DNA of 64,000 nt from F2B08 sp046260445 (GTDB lineage Bacteria; Actinomycetota; Actinomycetes; Actinomycetales; Dermatophilaceae), in NCBI GenBank assembly GCA_046260445.1, contig JBHEPF010000127.1, positions 1-64,000 of the forward strand, in the 5' to 3' direction. Positions within the stretch are counted from its first letter, which is position 1; each line of letters opens with the position of its first letter. The notes under the pieces were generated by a model, which saw only the letters and a list, made by a program, of their open reading frames with translations, was not told the origin of the DNA and ran no database searches. Positions 17,553-24,491 of the stretch are shown piece by piece. The translations under genes were made by a program, and so were the position numbers.

Positions 17553-17601
17553 GCGGGACGGCGGGTGCCCGCGTGTGATCGCGGGGGTCCGGATCGAGGG
17601 C

Positions 17602-17611
17602 TGTGGACAAC
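17602..17611 (+). promoter_or_regulatory. TGTGGACAAC motif, upstream of hypothetical gene
   Basis: The GTG within the motif begins 48 nt before the ATG at 17651, the same spacing as at 14125. CAGAGT lies 35 nt downstream of the motif and 7 nt before the ATG. Confidence 0.5.
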
Positions 17612-17650
17612 CGAGCACACGCACGGGCGCTCGAGGGCAGAGTCGTGGGC

Positions 17651-18082
17651 ATGACAGCAGACCCCGGCCGCTATCCGCCCCTGCGAGAGTCCATCGAGAC
17701 CGAGGACGACGCAGCCGACCTGGTCCGCAGCGTCCTCGCGATCGACGACATCGTGAGCGGTTCGCTCCTGCTCGTCCTGTGCGACCCCGAGCGACGTCCG
17801 ACGGTGCCGGTCCTCATCACCGATGTGCCGGTGACAGCATCGGCCGGCGTCGTCCTCGACCACTGGTTCGAGCATCTCGCCGAGGTCGCGGGTGAGACCG
17901 GCCCCACCCTCGTCTTCGCTCGGGCACGCCCCGGACAGAGCTTCGTCGTCGACCATGACCGCGGTTGGCATGATGCGGTCGTTCGCGGCTGTGCCCGGTC
18001 GGGGATCCCGCTGCTGGCCGCCTTCGTCGCCACCCAGCATGCGGTCGTCCCCTTCCCGCCGCCGGTCCGCCTCGCCGACTGA
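17651..18082 (+). CDS. Hypothetical protein (no family recognised)
   Basis: A 143-residue soluble alpha/beta-looking protein that I cannot assign. It has alternating hydrophobic strands (LLLVLCDPERRPTVPVLITDV, TLVFARARPG) and a C-terminal hydrophobic segment ending PVRLAD. The codon pattern is normal for the window. The ATG at 17651 is preferred; a GTG at 17603 lies inside the TGTGGACAAC motif. It lies between purU and an orphan parA, both on the same strand, but with its own candidate promoter. Confidence 0.6.
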   Translation: MTADPGRYPPLRESIETEDDAADLVRSVLAIDDIVSGSLLLVLCDPERRPTVPVLITDVPVTASAGVVLDHWFEHLAEVAGETGPTLVFARARPGQSFVVDHDRGWHDAVVRGCARSGIPLLAAFVATQHAVVPFPPPVRLAD

Positions 18083-18159
18083 GCTGCAGCCTGAACCGCC
18101 GCCTGGCGGAGCGGGACCGGCGAACGAGCCGGCGCGAGCAGGATGAGACACTGGCGCCC

Positions 18160-18942
18160 ATGGCCAAACGCTCCCGTACGCCCAAAGCCGCGATCATCTC
18201 GCTGGCGAACCAGAAGGGAGGCGTCGCCAAGACGACCTCCGTGGCCTCGCTCGGTGCCGCGTTCGCCGAGATGGGCAAGCGTGTGCTCCTCGTCGACCTC
18301 GACCCGCAGGCCTGCCTCACCTTCAGTCTCGGCGTCGACCCCGACGCCGTGGAGACCTCGATCAACGAGGTCGTCCTCGGTCGCGCCGACATGTCCGATG
18401 CCATCCTCGAGACCCAGGACGGCGTCCATCTCATCCCGAGCACGATCGACCTGGCCGGTGCCGAAGCCCAGCTCCTCCCGCGAGCCGGCCGCGAGTATGT
18501 GCTCGCCGGCGCGCTCGAGGACGTGGTCGAGGACTACGACATCATCCTCCTCGACTGTTCACCGACGCTCGGTGTCCTCACCCTCAACGCCTTGACCGCC
18601 AGCAGCGGGCTGATCATCCCGATGCCCTGCGAGATGCTCAGCCACCGGGGCGTGGGGCAGCTGCTCGACACGGTCAAGGACGTCCGCAGGATCCTCAACA
18701 AGAAGCTCAAGATCGTGGGCATCCTCGCGACGATGTACGACGGCCGGAGCAACCACGCCCGTGAGGTGCTCGCGGACGTCGGTGGCCGCTACGGGATCGA
18801 GGTCCTCGAGCCGCCGATCCCGCGCACGGTGCGCTTCGCGGAGGCCCCCGCCGTCGGACGGTCCATCCTCGGCTCGAGTCGGTCCTCGAAGGGCGCCCAG
18901 GCCTACCGTGAGGCCGCGGTGCAGGTCCTCCAGCGCATCTGA
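18160..18942 (+). CDS. ParA/Soj-family ATPase, orphan
   Basis: A 260-residue ParA-type ATPase. The deviant Walker A is NQKGGVAKTTSVASL (residues ~17-31), Walker A' is VLLVDLDPQACLTFSLG, and Walker B is IILLDCSPTLG. No parB lies beside it and I saw no parS-like palindrome, so it is probably one of the solitary actinobacterial ParA proteins positioning cargo on the nucleoid and not the chromosomal Soj. The last ~25 residues are Ser/Ala-rich. Confidence 0.85.
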   Translation: MAKRSRTPKAAIISLANQKGGVAKTTSVASLGAAFAEMGKRVLLVDLDPQACLTFSLGVDPDAVETSINEVVLGRADMSDAILETQDGVHLIPSTIDLAGAEAQLLPRAGREYVLAGALEDVVEDYDIILLDCSPTLGVLTLNALTASSGLIIPMPCEMLSHRGVGQLLDTVKDVRRILNKKLKIVGILATMYDGRSNHAREVLADVGGRYGIEVLEPPIPRTVRFAEAPAVGRSILGSSRSSKGAQAYREAAVQVLQRI

Positions 18943-18990
18943 GGGAGTGCACCACCCTCGCGACCCCTACCCCCGACGAAAGGCCTTGTC

Positions 18991-20043
18991 ATGACCACGA
19001 CCATCCGCGCCCTAGCAGCCCCCTCCGCCGGCGCCCCTCTGGAGCCGATGACGATCGAGCGTCGCGACCTGCGCCCTGACGACGTCCGGATCGAGATCGC
19101 CTACGCCGGCATCTGCCACAGCGACATCCATCAGGTCCGTGAGGAGTGGGGCACCGCGCTGTTCCCCATGGTCCCGGGCCACGAGATCGCCGGGACGGTG
19201 ACCGAGGTCGGTCCCGGCGTCACTACGCATCGGGTCGGGGACCGGGTCGGGGTCGGCTGCATGGTGGACAGCTGCGGCGAGTGCGAGATGTGCCGCACCG
19301 ACCACGAGAACTTCTGTACCGAGAAGACCGTCTGGACGTACAACGACACCTATCCCGACGGCGAGGTGGCCATGGGGGGCTACAGCCGGGAGGTCGTCGT
19401 GGCCGAGAAGTTCGTGCTGCGGATCCCCGACGGTCTCGAGCTCGACGAGGCCGCACCGCTGCTCTGCGCGGGGGTGACGGTCTTCACGCCGCTCACGCGG
19501 TGGGGGGCCGGGCCGGGCCGGTACGTCGCCGTCGTCGGCATGGGAGGGCTGGGCCACATGGCCGTCAAGATCGCGGTCGCGATGGGCGCCGAGGTCACCG
19601 TCCTGTCGCAGACGACGTCGAAGGAGCAGGACGGACGCGACTTCGGGGCGGTCGACTATCGGGCGACGGCGGACGGAACCGTGTTCAAGGAGCTGCGCGG
19701 CCGGTTCGACCTCATCATCAACACGGTGAGCGCGGACGTCCCGCTCGACCGCTTCCTCGGGATGCTGCGCCCGTTCGGTGCGGTCGTCAACGTCGGGCTC
19801 CCGACAACTCCCCAGCAGCTCCGGGTGGGATCGCTCGTCTCTGGCGACAAGGTCCTCACTGGGTCGAACATCGGCGGCATCGCGGGAACCCAGGCGATGC
19901 TCGACTTCTGTGCTGAGCACGGCATCGGCGCGACGGTCGAGACGATCTCCGCCGACGAGGTCAACGAGGCCTACGACCGCGTCGTGGGCTCGGATGTGCG
20001 CTATCGCTTCGTCATCGACGTGAGCACGATCCCCGCCGAGTAG
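18991..20043 (+). CDS. Zinc-dependent NAD(P) alcohol dehydrogenase (YahK/CAD-like)
   Basis: A 350-residue medium-chain dehydrogenase. Catalytic zinc ligands are visible in GICHSDIHQVRE (Cys, with His/Asp following) and VPGHEIAG. The structural zinc lobe is CGECEMCRTDHENFC. The Rossmann turn is VGMGGLGHMAVKIA. The pattern matches the cinnamyl-alcohol/YahK aldehyde reductases, usually NADPH-dependent. It is downstream of parA by 48 bp, with GAAAGG as a possible ribosome-binding site. Confidence 0.92.
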   Translation: MTTTIRALAAPSAGAPLEPMTIERRDLRPDDVRIEIAYAGICHSDIHQVREEWGTALFPMVPGHEIAGTVTEVGPGVTTHRVGDRVGVGCMVDSCGECEMCRTDHENFCTEKTVWTYNDTYPDGEVAMGGYSREVVVAEKFVLRIPDGLELDEAAPLLCAGVTVFTPLTRWGAGPGRYVAVVGMGGLGHMAVKIAVAMGAEVTVLSQTTSKEQDGRDFGAVDYRATADGTVFKELRGRFDLIINTVSADVPLDRFLGMLRPFGAVVNVGLPTTPQQLRVGSLVSGDKVLTGSNIGGIAGTQAMLDFCAEHGIGATVETISADEVNEAYDRVVGSDVRYRFVIDVSTIPAE

Positions 20044-20047
20044 CGCT

Positions 20048-20095
20048 GCGGAGCTCCCGCCCGGCAGCGGGGTCAGTCGCTCGCGGGAGCTCCGC
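20048..20095. terminator. Bidirectional hairpin terminator, 13-bp perfect arms
   Basis: The arms 20048-20060 and 20083-20095 are perfect reverse complements with a 22-nt loop. The hairpin begins 5 bp after the alcohol dehydrogenase stop and covers the stop and last codons of the convergent DEAD-box helicase gene. It suits termination in both directions. Confidence 0.6.
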
Positions 20096-21590
20096 CACGG
20101 GTGCGACGACGTCCTCGTCGCGCACTGTTGCGCTGCGACTCCGAGCCGCTGGACGAGTCGCTGTCCCGTGCGCCGGTGCTCGCCCGCTGCGGGCGCTCAC
20201 CGTCGCGGCCGCGGCGGCTGCCCACACCCTGGGAACCGGAGCGACGGCCATCGGAGCCGCCGGCCCCGGCCCCGGCCCGGCCCGGGCGACGACCGCTCGA
20301 CTTGCCGGTCTCCCCGAGGTCCTCGAGGACCTCGGCGTCGAGGCCCGCCCTGGTCCGGGCGGAGCGCGGGAGCCGTCCCTTCGTGCCCTCGGGGATGCCG
20401 AGGTCGGAGTACAGGTGCGGTGAGGACGAGTAGGTCTCCTGCGGCTCCGGCATCTTGAGGTCGAGGCTCTTGCTGATCAGCCCCCAGCGCGGCAGGTCGT
20501 CCCAGTCGACGAACGTCACTGCGACGCCCTTCTTGCCGGCGCGCCCGGTGCGCCCGATCCGGTGGACGTAGGTCTTCTCGTCCTCGGGGCACTGGAAGTT
20601 GATGACGTGGGTGACGTCCTCGACGTCGATGCCCCGAGCTGCGACGTCGGTCGCGACGAGGACGTCGACCTTGCCGCTGCGGAAGGCGCGCAGCGCTTGC
20701 TCACGGGCACCCTGGCCGAGGTCGCCGTGGATCGCCGCAGCCGCGAAGCCGCGCTCGGCGAGATCGTCGGCGACCTTCGCGGCAGTGCGCTTGGTGCGGC
20801 TGAAGACGATCGTCAGACCACGGCCCTCCGCCTGCAGGATGCGGGCGACCATCTCCGTCTTGTCCATCGCGTGTGCGCGGTAGGCGAACTGCGTGGTGGC
20901 AGCGACGAGTTGGCTGTCGGTCGCGCCATCGTCGGACATCGCGCGGATGTGCGTCGGCTGGCGCATGTAGCGGCGCGCGAGCGCGACCACCGGACCGGGC
21001 ATGGTCGCGGAGAACAGCATCGTCTGGCGCGACGCCGGGGTGAGGGCCAGGAGCTTCTCGACGTCGGGCAGGAATCCGAGGTCGAGCATCTCGTCAGCCT
21101 CGTCGAGAACGAGGACCTTGACCGAGGAGAGGTTGAGATGACCTTGCTTGGCGAGGTCGATGAGCCGTCCCGGGGTGCCGACGACGACCTCGACGCCGCG
21201 CTTCAGGGCCTCGATCTGCGGCTCGTAGGCGCGGCCGCCGTAGACGGTCAAGACGCGGACGCCGCGGCGCCGGCCGGCCTTCTCCAGGTCACTGGAGACC
21301 TGGACCGCGAGCTCACGGGTCGGGGCGACCGCGAGCGCCTGCGGGCGGCCGGCATACGAGAGGGTGGCGAACTCGGGGTCGGCGGGGGAGACGACCCGGT
21401 CGAGGATGGGCACGCCGAAGCCGAGGGTCTTGCCGGTGCCCGTCTTGGCCTGGCCGATGATGTCGTGGCCGCCGAGGGCGACCGGCAGGGTCATCGACTG
21501 GATGGGGAAGGGCGCCGTGATGCCCTCATCGGCGAGGGAGTCGACGATGTCGCGGTGGACGCCGAAGTCGGCGAAGGTCTGGGTGCTCAT
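20073..21590 (-). CDS. DEAD-box RNA helicase with basic low-complexity tail
   Basis: A 505-residue ATP-dependent RNA helicase. Motifs in order: FADFG Q-motif region (residue ~8), AKTGTGKTLGFGVP (I), PTRELAVQV (Ia), DEADEMLDLGF (II), SATMP (III), RGIDVEDVTHVINF (V) and HRIGRTGRAG (VI). After residue ~385 the tail is rich in Gly, Arg and Ser, a likely RNA-binding extension. The ATG at 21590 begins MSTQTFADFG; an upstream extension of the frame is not supported. It resembles Rv3211 (RhlE) by context. Confidence 0.93.
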   Translation of the reverse strand: MSTQTFADFGVHRDIVDSLADEGITAPFPIQSMTLPVALGGHDIIGQAKTGTGKTLGFGVPILDRVVSPADPEFATLSYAGRPQALAVAPTRELAVQVSSDLEKAGRRRGVRVLTVYGGRAYEPQIEALKRGVEVVVGTPGRLIDLAKQGHLNLSSVKVLVLDEADEMLDLGFLPDVEKLLALTPASRQTMLFSATMPGPVVALARRYMRQPTHIRAMSDDGATDSQLVAATTQFAYRAHAMDKTEMVARILQAEGRGLTIVFSRTKRTAAKVADDLAERGFAAAAIHGDLGQGAREQALRAFRSGKVDVLVATDVAARGIDVEDVTHVINFQCPEDEKTYVHRIGRTGRAGKKGVAVTFVDWDDLPRWGLISKSLDLKMPEPQETYSSSPHLYSDLGIPEGTKGRLPRSARTRAGLDAEVLEDLGETGKSSGRRPGRAGAGAGGSDGRRSGSQGVGSRRGRDGERPQRASTGARDSDSSSGSESQRNSARRGRRRTRGGAPASD

Positions 21591-21987
21591 GGGTGGAGTC
21601 GGGTCTCTTTCGATCTTGGACGATGCCGAGCCCTGGAACGGGCTCCGCAGGGTCAGGCCACGGGCCGGAGCGCGGTGGTCACGCTCCGGGAACTGGGCCG
21701 ATCGGAAGGAAGTCGAGAGGGAGCCGCGCGAGGCGCTCACCACGAGGTGTCACACACGTCGAGGGGAATGTCATTGAGTGTGCCGACCGGGCACCGGTAC
21801 GGTCGTCAGTCTAGCCTGATCCGCCCATGGACGACCGTCACCGCGGCCGCGCCCCCGCGCACGACACCGTCGACGGCCACGACCCACACCCGCGCATCCC
21901 GTCCGAGCGACCCTCCGCCCGGCTGAACCGGAGGGTCCTGATGCGAGGCATACCCCACGGAGCCGGGCGGCCACTAGGCTCGCCGAT
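21591..21987. other. 397-bp divergent intergenic region / helicase 5' leader
   Basis: No supported gene. It separates the DEAD-box helicase from the divergent ferritin-like gene. A long 5' leader would fit cold- or stress-regulated RNA helicases, but I see no recognisable riboswitch. A TAGACT hexamer on the minus strand (near 21810-21815) could be a -10 for the helicase, giving a leader of about 215 nt. One 54-codon open frame (21827-21991) looks spurious. Confidence 0.5.
21975..21980 (+). promoter_or_regulatory. Leaderless-type -10 element for the ferritin-like gene
   Basis: TAGGCT ends 7 nt before the GTG at 21988, with no ribosome-binding site between. Confidence 0.5.
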
Positions 21988-22719
21988 GTGAGCGCGCCCG
22001 ACGCATACCCCGCCCAGCGGCCCAGCGGTGAGCAGTCCGACGGTGAGCCGTTCGACCTCGACCCGGACTACGTGGCCGGTGCCGTCGACCTGCTCGGGGT
22101 GCTCGCCTACGGCGAGCTGACGACGTACCAGTCGCTCGCGGTCCATGCCTTCTCCGCTCCCAACCTCACCGAGCGCATCGCGCTGTGCCGGTATGCGGCG
22201 GCCGACTTCGACCACGTCCGTCGGCTCGAGCGGCGGCTGGTCGAGCTCGGTTCGACGCTCGAGGAGGCGATGGCGCCGTTCGTCGCCGTCATCGACGACC
22301 TCAACCGACGGACCCGGGCCGAGACGTGGCTCGAGGGCCTGGTCAAGGCGACCGTGGCGCACGGGATCATCGCCGACTTCTACCGGGAGATGGCGCGACT
22401 CGTCGACCTACGGACCCGTGAGGTCGTCGACGAGGTCGTCGCCGACGACGCCAAGAGCGACCATCTCGTCCGCGTCGTGCGTGACTCGACCACACCCGGT
22501 TCGCCCGAGGCGAGTCGGCTCTCCCTCTGGGGCCGACGACTCGTCGGCGAGGCCCTCACCCAGGCGCAGCAGGTCGCCGCAGACCGCGAGCCCATGGCCG
22601 GGCTGCTCGTCGGAACTGCGGAGCGCCCTGGTGCCGACCTGGGGGAGATCGGCGAGATCCTCCGCCGGGTCACCGCTCGGCACACCGAGCGGATGGCCCG
22701 GATGGGCCTGACGGCCTAG
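21988..22719 (+). CDS. Ferritin-like fold protein (MiaE-like hydroxylase family)
   Basis: A 243-residue all-helical protein of the actinobacterial ferritin-like family annotated near tRNA-(ms2io6A) hydroxylase. Helices contain Glu and His in the expected di-iron spacing (GELTTYQSL, AAADFDHVRRLERRL), but I cannot verify all ligands. It sits next to the DEAD-box helicase as in mycobacteria (Rv3210c/Rv3211). A role in tRNA hydroxylation is unproven. The start is a GTG on a leaderless-type promoter. Confidence 0.75.
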   Translation: MSAPDAYPAQRPSGEQSDGEPFDLDPDYVAGAVDLLGVLAYGELTTYQSLAVHAFSAPNLTERIALCRYAAADFDHVRRLERRLVELGSTLEEAMAPFVAVIDDLNRRTRAETWLEGLVKATVAHGIIADFYREMARLVDLRTREVVDEVVADDAKSDHLVRVVRDSTTPGSPEASRLSLWGRRLVGEALTQAQQVAADREPMAGLLVGTAERPGADLGEIGEILRRVTARHTERMARMGLTA

Positions 22720-22751
22720 CCATCGCCGCGATCGCATTCGCGCAAGGAGCG

Positions 22752-22774
22752 GCTCGGCCTGAGGTCAGCCGAGC
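22752..22774. terminator. Possible hairpin terminator between convergent genes
   Basis: GCTCGGC (22752-22758) pairs with GCCGAGC (22768-22774) over a 9-nt loop. It lies between the ferritin-like gene and etfA and covers the etfA stop. Confidence 0.35.
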
Positions 22775-23721
22775 TCGTCCAGGACGGCCGACAGCACCTC
22801 GTGCATGTCGCCGATGACGGCATAGTCAGCCTTGGCCACCATCGGGGCGTCGGGGTCGGTGTTGACAGCGATGATCGTCTTGCTCGACGCGCATCCGGCC
22901 CAATGCTGGATGGCGCCCGAGATTCCGCAGGCGACGTAGAGGTCGGGCGAGATACGCGAGCCGGTCTGACCGACCTGCTCGTGGTGCGGACGCCAGCCGA
23001 GGGAGGTGACGACGCGCGAGACCCCGACCGCACCACCGAGTCGGGATGCGAGGGCCTCGACGCCCGCGAAGCCGTCCGGCCCACCCGCGCCGCGGCCGCC
23101 TCCTACGACGACACGTGCCGAGCTGAGGCCGCTGGTGGCGCCCGGGTCACGTTGCTCGGTGCGTACGACCTGGGCGCGGAGATCCTTGGGGTCGATGGTG
23201 ACCGCGAGCGGCGAGAGCCTCGCAGCGCCGGGGGAGACCGAGGGCGACGCCTCGACGGCGTGGCCGGCCATCGAGAGCAGTCGGACCGGGCTGTCGACGG
23301 AAGCCCGCTCGAGGACGGCGCCCCCGACGACCTGGCGCTGGACCACGAGCGGGCGCAGCGACTCCACCGAGACGACGTTCGCAGCCATCCGCAGGTTGCG
23401 ACGTGCGGCGACATGGGCGAGCACCTCGTTGCCCCTGCCGGTGCCGGAGGCGATGACGAGGTCGGCCTTGGCCGCGAGGCCAGCGGCCTCGACGACCCCC
23501 GCCCAGGCCGCGGCGGCATACCGCTCCAGCGCGGGATCGTCGGCGGTGTGCACCACGGCCACTCCCGCCTCGGCGCAGTCGGTGACGACGCCCTGGGGCG
23601 CCCGGCCGACGACGACCGCGTGCAGGTCGCCGGCGCCGAGGTCGCGGGCGAAGGTCAGGGTCTCACGGGAGACGAGCGACGCGCGGCCCTCCTCGATCTC
23701 GACGAAGACGACAATGCTCAT
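22765..23721 (-). CDS. etfA: Electron transfer flavoprotein, alpha subunit
   Basis: A 318-residue EtfA/FixB protein carrying the FAD that passes electrons from dehydrogenases to the quinone pool. The C-terminal FAD domain shows VVVGGGRG, GVSRVVTSLGWRPHHEQVGQ, SPDLYVACGISGAIQHWAG and IIAVNTDPDAP. It is coupled to etfB by a 4-bp overlap, and etfB to the dimethylglycine dehydrogenase-like gene by another. This ETF is therefore probably dedicated to that demethylating flavoenzyme. Confidence 0.94.
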   Translation of the reverse strand: MSIVVFVEIEEGRASLVSRETLTFARDLGAGDLHAVVVGRAPQGVVTDCAEAGVAVVHTADDPALERYAAAAWAGVVEAAGLAAKADLVIASGTGRGNEVLAHVAARRNLRMAANVVSVESLRPLVVQRQVVGGAVLERASVDSPVRLLSMAGHAVEASPSVSPGAARLSPLAVTIDPKDLRAQVVRTEQRDPGATSGLSSARVVVGGGRGAGGPDGFAGVEALASRLGGAVGVSRVVTSLGWRPHHEQVGQTGSRISPDLYVACGISGAIQHWAGCASSKTIIAVNTDPDAPMVAKADYAVIGDMHEVLSAVLDELG

Positions 23722-24491
23722 CGCGACACCACTCCCAGCTCACTCAGGACCCTGACGAGTGCGGGTGCGGCGGCCGCTCCCTCGCCGAGGAGGGTCACCT
23801 GGCTCGGTGCGGACTCGGGCACCGTGAGCCGCTCACGGCCGGTGCCGGTCGCGGTTCCGGACCAGGCGAGCACCTCGACCGGCGCCTTCTTGGCGCGCAC
23901 CCGGCCTATGACGCTCGGATAGCGGGGGCTCACGCCACCCTCCATGACGGTGACGACAACGGGTAGCGCCACGTCGAAGACCTCGGTGCCATCCGGACCC
24001 TCGCCGCGCAGCGTGGCGCGACCGTGCGCGACCGCGGCGCTCTGGATACCGGCTGCGACCGGCCAGTCGAGGCCGTATGCGAGACGCACCCCTACCTGAA
24101 AGTCGCCGGTGTCGGCGGCGTCGTTGCCGAGCAGGACGAGGTCGTATGTGATGCCGGCCTCCTCGCGCGAGCGCACCACCTGCGCGATGGCGTCGGCGAC
24201 GTCGGCCGGACCGAGCAGCTCGGCGTCGGCCTCGACGAGGATTCCGTCGGTGGCGCCGACCGCGATGGCGGCGCGCACCTGCTCTAGGCTGTCGGTCGAC
24301 CCGACGGAGAGCACCGTCACCGAGCCGTCGGTGCCCTCGGTCAGCTGAACGGCAAGGGCAACTGCGGACTCCTCATGAGGACTCGTGGTGTAGCCGGCGT
24401 ACCGGCCGTCGACGCGCAGCCCATCGGAGGTGAGAACGACCTCTCCTGTGGGGTCGGGCACCCGCTTGACGCAGACGAGGACGTTGGTCAT
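23718..24491 (-). CDS. etfB: Electron transfer flavoprotein, beta subunit
   Basis: A 257-residue EtfB/FixA protein forming the heterodimer with EtfA. It shows VLVCVKRVPDPTGEV at the N-terminus, the AMP-binding region DLVLLGNDAADTGDFQVGVRLA, and the recognition segment VVVTVMEGGVSPRYPS. The ATG at 24491 overlaps the stop of the preceding flavoenzyme gene. The length is normal. Confidence 0.94.
   Translation of the reverse strand: MTNVLVCVKRVPDPTGEVVLTSDGLRVDGRYAGYTTSPHEESAVALAVQLTEGTDGSVTVLSVGSTDSLEQVRAAIAVGATDGILVEADAELLGPADVADAIAQVVRSREEAGITYDLVLLGNDAADTGDFQVGVRLAYGLDWPVAAGIQSAAVAHGRATLRGEGPDGTEVFDVALPVVVTVMEGGVSPRYPSVIGRVRAKKAPVEVLAWSGTATGTGRERLTVPESAPSQVTLLGEGAAAAPALVRVLSELGVVSR

Noticed and set aside
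18160..18942. Plasmid or chromosomal partition locus
   Set aside because: No parB, parS cluster or replication gene is found near the ParA gene.
21827..21991. 54-codon ORF (MDDRHRGRAP...) before the ferritin-like gene
   Set aside because: It has no ribosome-binding site and an Arg/Pro/His-rich composition; it only happens to overlap the next start codon.
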